Of a stretch of DNA of 64,000 bases, positions 62,809 to 64,000 are shown piece by piece; position 1 is the first letter of the stretch, and each line of letters starts with the position of its first letter. The notes beneath the pieces are model-generated. The model saw only the letters and a program-made list of their open reading frames with translations. It was not told where the DNA came from and searched no databases. This DNA comes from Spirodela intermedia (lineage: Eukaryota; Streptophyta; Magnoliopsida; Alismatales; Araceae): the NCBI GenBank assembly GCA_902729315.2, contig LR746272.1, forward strand, positions 6,263,827-6,327,826, given 5' to 3'. The translations under genes and the position numbers were made by a program.

Positions 62809-64000
62809 CTAAATGAAATTCAGATTTAATAAGCATAATGCACTAAGCTTTAGATGTCCTCAACATCTCACTCCAGAAACAATCAGATGACAGGCTCCAT
62901 AGAATGAATGTTGTTACAATATTACACAAAATATTACGAATGGAAAGAACGAAATTCGGAAAGAATCAAAACAAAACATGGTGCAATCAATCACTCAAAT
63001 GTTGAGTGGATGTATGAACCAAGAAATCTTGTCTAAGAAAGATCAGCATGCCATACACTAGGAACATTAACATACATTTCATGCCAATTATCATCAATCA
63101 ATTACTATTGTTCTTCTCGCATTATTGGAGATCTACTGGGCTACAGTGCATTGGAGACAAAAATAATGGGTCAAGTATCACGAATAATGGTTAAAATGAT
63201 CTAGGCTAATATTTTTACTTTATAGAGTTATCATGGCCAAAAAGAAAAGAAAAACCTCTGATTCAGTAAATCACTGTATCAGCAGTGAAACTAATGGCAT
63301 TAGAAGTGTTTGATTTTATCTCTCGTTTCTTTATATGATTAGTACTTGTAACAACGTCAAACAAAAGGCACGATTGATGAGGTCCATCATCCTATTCCCC
63401 AGCAGACCACGACATCTAGAATTACCACGACTTTGGAGAGGGCTTATATGACTCTGTAATCATCAACGAGAAAAACAGGATTCTGATTCACATAAAAAGC
63501 CATAGGACTGGAGCCCAAGTAGAGTTCAAACTACTTCCAAATATAGGCTTATATTACACAGTGGACATTGTACCTCTTTTCATCCTAAACACCATAAAAT
63601 AATTTAGGATTACCAGCATCAGTCGAAAAGAGAAAAAAAGGTTATTTCTACAAACACCAGAAGGTCAGATCTCTGAAGACTATATTAGAGACCAGGAATG
63701 GAAGCTGGTTGTTATGTTCTTTGGGAGAACAACACTCAAAGCTAGCTTTTAGAATGTCCTCTCTCAAAGCACATAAAAAATGGTATTAAACCCAGCCACA
63801 GTCTGTCAATCACAATTGTGCAGCGCAAGTGGTGAATCTACCATTCCAATGTTCGCACAGGAGTAGTAAAGACTAGTGAAAAGCCAGTCCGCATGGGCGA
63901 CGTGGCTGCGGGGCATGGCTGTATATTATGGCCCATTTCCAAGTTATGGGACTTATCCCACATTTGAAATGTGAGCTTTCGACAAGGGGGGTTTCAGTGT
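62809..64000 (-). other. Probable 5' intron of the MRS2 gene
   Basis: AT-rich DNA upstream of the first visible MRS2 exon, whose acceptor (tttag) requires a further exon upstream. No transit-peptide-like exon is seen up to 64000. Confidence 0.6.

Noticed and set aside
63853-63963. Short ATG-initiated minus-strand frame near the window edge, tested as the first MRS2 exon
   Set aside because: It has a stop after about 36 codons and no resemblance to a transit peptide or to the MRS2 N-terminus.
1-64000. CRISPR arrays, operons, riboswitches, tRNA or rRNA genes
   Set aside because: This is plant nuclear DNA. I saw no regularly spaced repeats of that kind and no tRNA-like A/B-box pair or rRNA sequence by eye; a covariance-model scan would be the decisive test.

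Overview
This window is nuclear DNA of a flowering plant. It holds spliced genes with GT-AG introns, a plant Ty1/copia LTR retrotransposon, (AT)n and (GA)n microsatellites, and plant-type genes: a PLS-class PPR protein, a chloroplast-type MRS2 magnesium channel, and a cytosolic ribosomal protein gene with a telo-box. Coding GC is strongly mixed. The PPR, RPS16 and F-box genes and several terminal exons are GC-rich, while most MSH2 and MRS2 exons are AT-rich. That mix suggests a monocot or early-diverging angiosperm, but I cannot name the species.

Layout. From 1 to about 13.2 kb the DNA is AT-rich, with an unidentified minus-strand transcription unit supported only by frame-compatible exon-like blocks. 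A degenerate but structurally complete copia element (1785-6739, minus) sits inside this stretch, flanked by a 5-bp target duplication. At 14751-15081 (minus) is a two-exon gene for a 72-residue secreted, cysteine-rich, defensin-like peptide, which is easy to miss because its exons are 61 and 158 bp. At 16588-19629 (plus) is a seven-exon CCDC130/CWC16-type splicing factor whose first coding exon is only the ATG, and whose third intron holds a near-perfect hairpin.

MSH2 follows at 20172-31935 (plus): 13 coding exons, 948 residues, with an E2F-type site upstream. Convergent to it is a five-exon F-box/LRR gene (34308-32474, minus). This gene shares a divergent intergenic region with intronless RPS16 (35145-35585, plus). 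A single-exon PPR gene (37059-38684, plus) and a nine-exon alpha/beta-hydrolase lipase gene (39580-46763, plus) come next. The right part, 48325 to beyond 62808 (minus), is an MRS2-11/MGT10-type Mg channel gene. Its 12 exons here encode the last 326 residues; the N-terminal exon lies outside the window.

I read splice sites by hand. Exon phases sum correctly to an open frame in all recognised multi-exon genes, which is the main support for the models. The genes do not form a pathway; this is an ordinary plant gene neighbourhood. MSH2 and the splicing factor are head-to-tail only about 540 bp apart. I see no new defence-type or clustered system. The most interesting leads are the defensin-like peptide, the unidentified minus-strand unit, the intronic hairpin, and the abrupt GC shift in terminal exons of several genes.
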